From NCBI RefSeq assembly GCF_000281895.1, contig NZ_CM001558.1, positions 1,864,556 through 1,928,555 of the forward strand: a stretch of 64,000 nt of DNA, read 5' to 3'. Origin of the DNA: Pseudomonas fluorescens Q2-87. Lineage in GTDB: Bacteria > Pseudomonadota > Gammaproteobacteria > Pseudomonadales > Pseudomonadaceae. Under the pieces are notes generated by a model. The model searched no databases. It saw only the letters and a program-made list of their open reading frames with translations, and was not told the origin of the DNA. Below, piece after piece: positions 63,688 through 64,000 of this stretch (its first letter is position 1; each line of letters opens with the position of its first letter). A program made the position numbers and the translations under genes.

Positions 63688-63768
63688 GTAAACGTCGCCT
63701 CTCCCAGGTAATTGGAACTGTCGCCACACCGCAGGCTCTCCTGAATATCAATGATCGGGAGGCGCGGC

Positions 63769-64000
63769 ATGAAGTGCTATCTATGTGGATTGGAAGGGCA
63801 GGAAGCCGAACCCATGTCGGGGGGCGAGCTCGTCAGCTGTCAGGATTGCGGCGTGTATAGGATTTCAGGGCTTGTGTTGAAAGAGCTTGGCGCAAAGCAG
63901 ATCGATTACCTGAAGATGCGTGAAGACTTGCATCGCCAACGCCAGGACAACGCTACGTCCATTGCTGAGATCAACACCGAAACGGCCATCTGGCGCGCGG
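63769..64000 (+). CDS. Hypothetical zinc-ribbon protein, 3' partial
   Basis: Open frame running off the window end, 77 residues visible. It starts MKCYLCGLEGQEAEPM and continues with SCQDCGVYRISGL, two CxxC pairs about 23 residues apart, the pattern of a zinc ribbon. CGGGAGGCGC gives the ribosome binding site. After the ribbon comes a helical charged stretch (LHRQRQDNATSIAEINTE). The rest of the protein and its family cannot be seen. Confidence 0.6.
   Translation, partial: MKCYLCGLEGQEAEPMSGGELVSCQDCGVYRISGLVLKELGAKQIDYLKMREDLHRQRQDNATSIAEINTETAIWRA

Noticed and set aside
56000..64000. A second copy of the tRNA-Val 3' end (attR)
   Set aside because: Read by eye, no repeat of GTTCGAGTCCAATCGCGCC appears; it may lie beyond the window or be lost.

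Overview
This window is a chromosomal segment of a Pseudomonas, most probably the P. fluorescens group. Three things support this. The base composition is GC-rich. Fluorescens-type REP palindromes lie between most genes from 2 to 53 kb. The gene order tyrB, uvrB, gltX, ibpA, LysR, leuC, leuD, leuB, asd, usg-like, fimV, truA, trpF, accD, folC, dedD, cvpA, purF, metZ, SDR matches what I recall of Pseudomonas chromosomes. No database search was possible, so all names rest on reading motifs and recalled families.

Layout. From 0 to 8 kb is transport and scavenging: the end of a FecA-type ferric citrate receptor, an MFS transporter, a DapF-fold protein with serines in place of both catalytic cysteines, the cytosine pair codB-codA, and an alpha/beta hydrolase with an Asp nucleophile. 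From 8 to 19 kb come queD, a patatin-like lipase, a tightly coupled PepSY-PepSY-response regulator-sensor kinase operon, an ion antiporter, a chemoreceptor, trhP and an AI-2E family exporter. From 19 to 30 kb are tRNA-Asn, tyrB, uvrB, gltX, a duplicated Ala-Glu tRNA array, a TetR/hydrolase/thioesterase group, dusC, and heat-shock ibpA with a sigma-32 promoter and a ROSE-type RNA thermometer. From 30 to 53 kb are a five-PAS GGDEF-EAL protein and then the conserved leucine/lysine/tryptophan/fatty-acid/folate/purine/methionine block running rightward. At 53.1 to 53.6 kb sits a Val-Asp-Asp tRNA operon.

From 53.7 kb to the end the character changes. There is a ParDE-like toxin-antitoxin pair, a gamma-glutamylputrescine oxidase-like gene, then tRNA-Val(GAC) with a frameshifted, truncated tyrosine integrase immediately downstream and pointing back at it. 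A small inverted-repeat element cuts the integrase. After that come many short, often AT-richer genes: four lipoproteins, two other exported or membrane-anchored proteins, small cytosolic proteins, a decayed paralogue, and a DMT transporter with a very histidine-rich tail. I see no REP palindrome after 53.1 kb, so this looks like the remnant of an integrated element. A LysR/PACE-efflux divergent pair closes the window, with a partial zinc-ribbon ORF at the edge.

The points most worth following up are the Cys-less DapF paralogue, the decayed island at tRNA-Val (with an acceptor-stem mismatch that may be an integration scar), the ibpA thermosensor, and the His-tailed transporter. I found no CRISPR array, rRNA, complete prophage or intact defence system.
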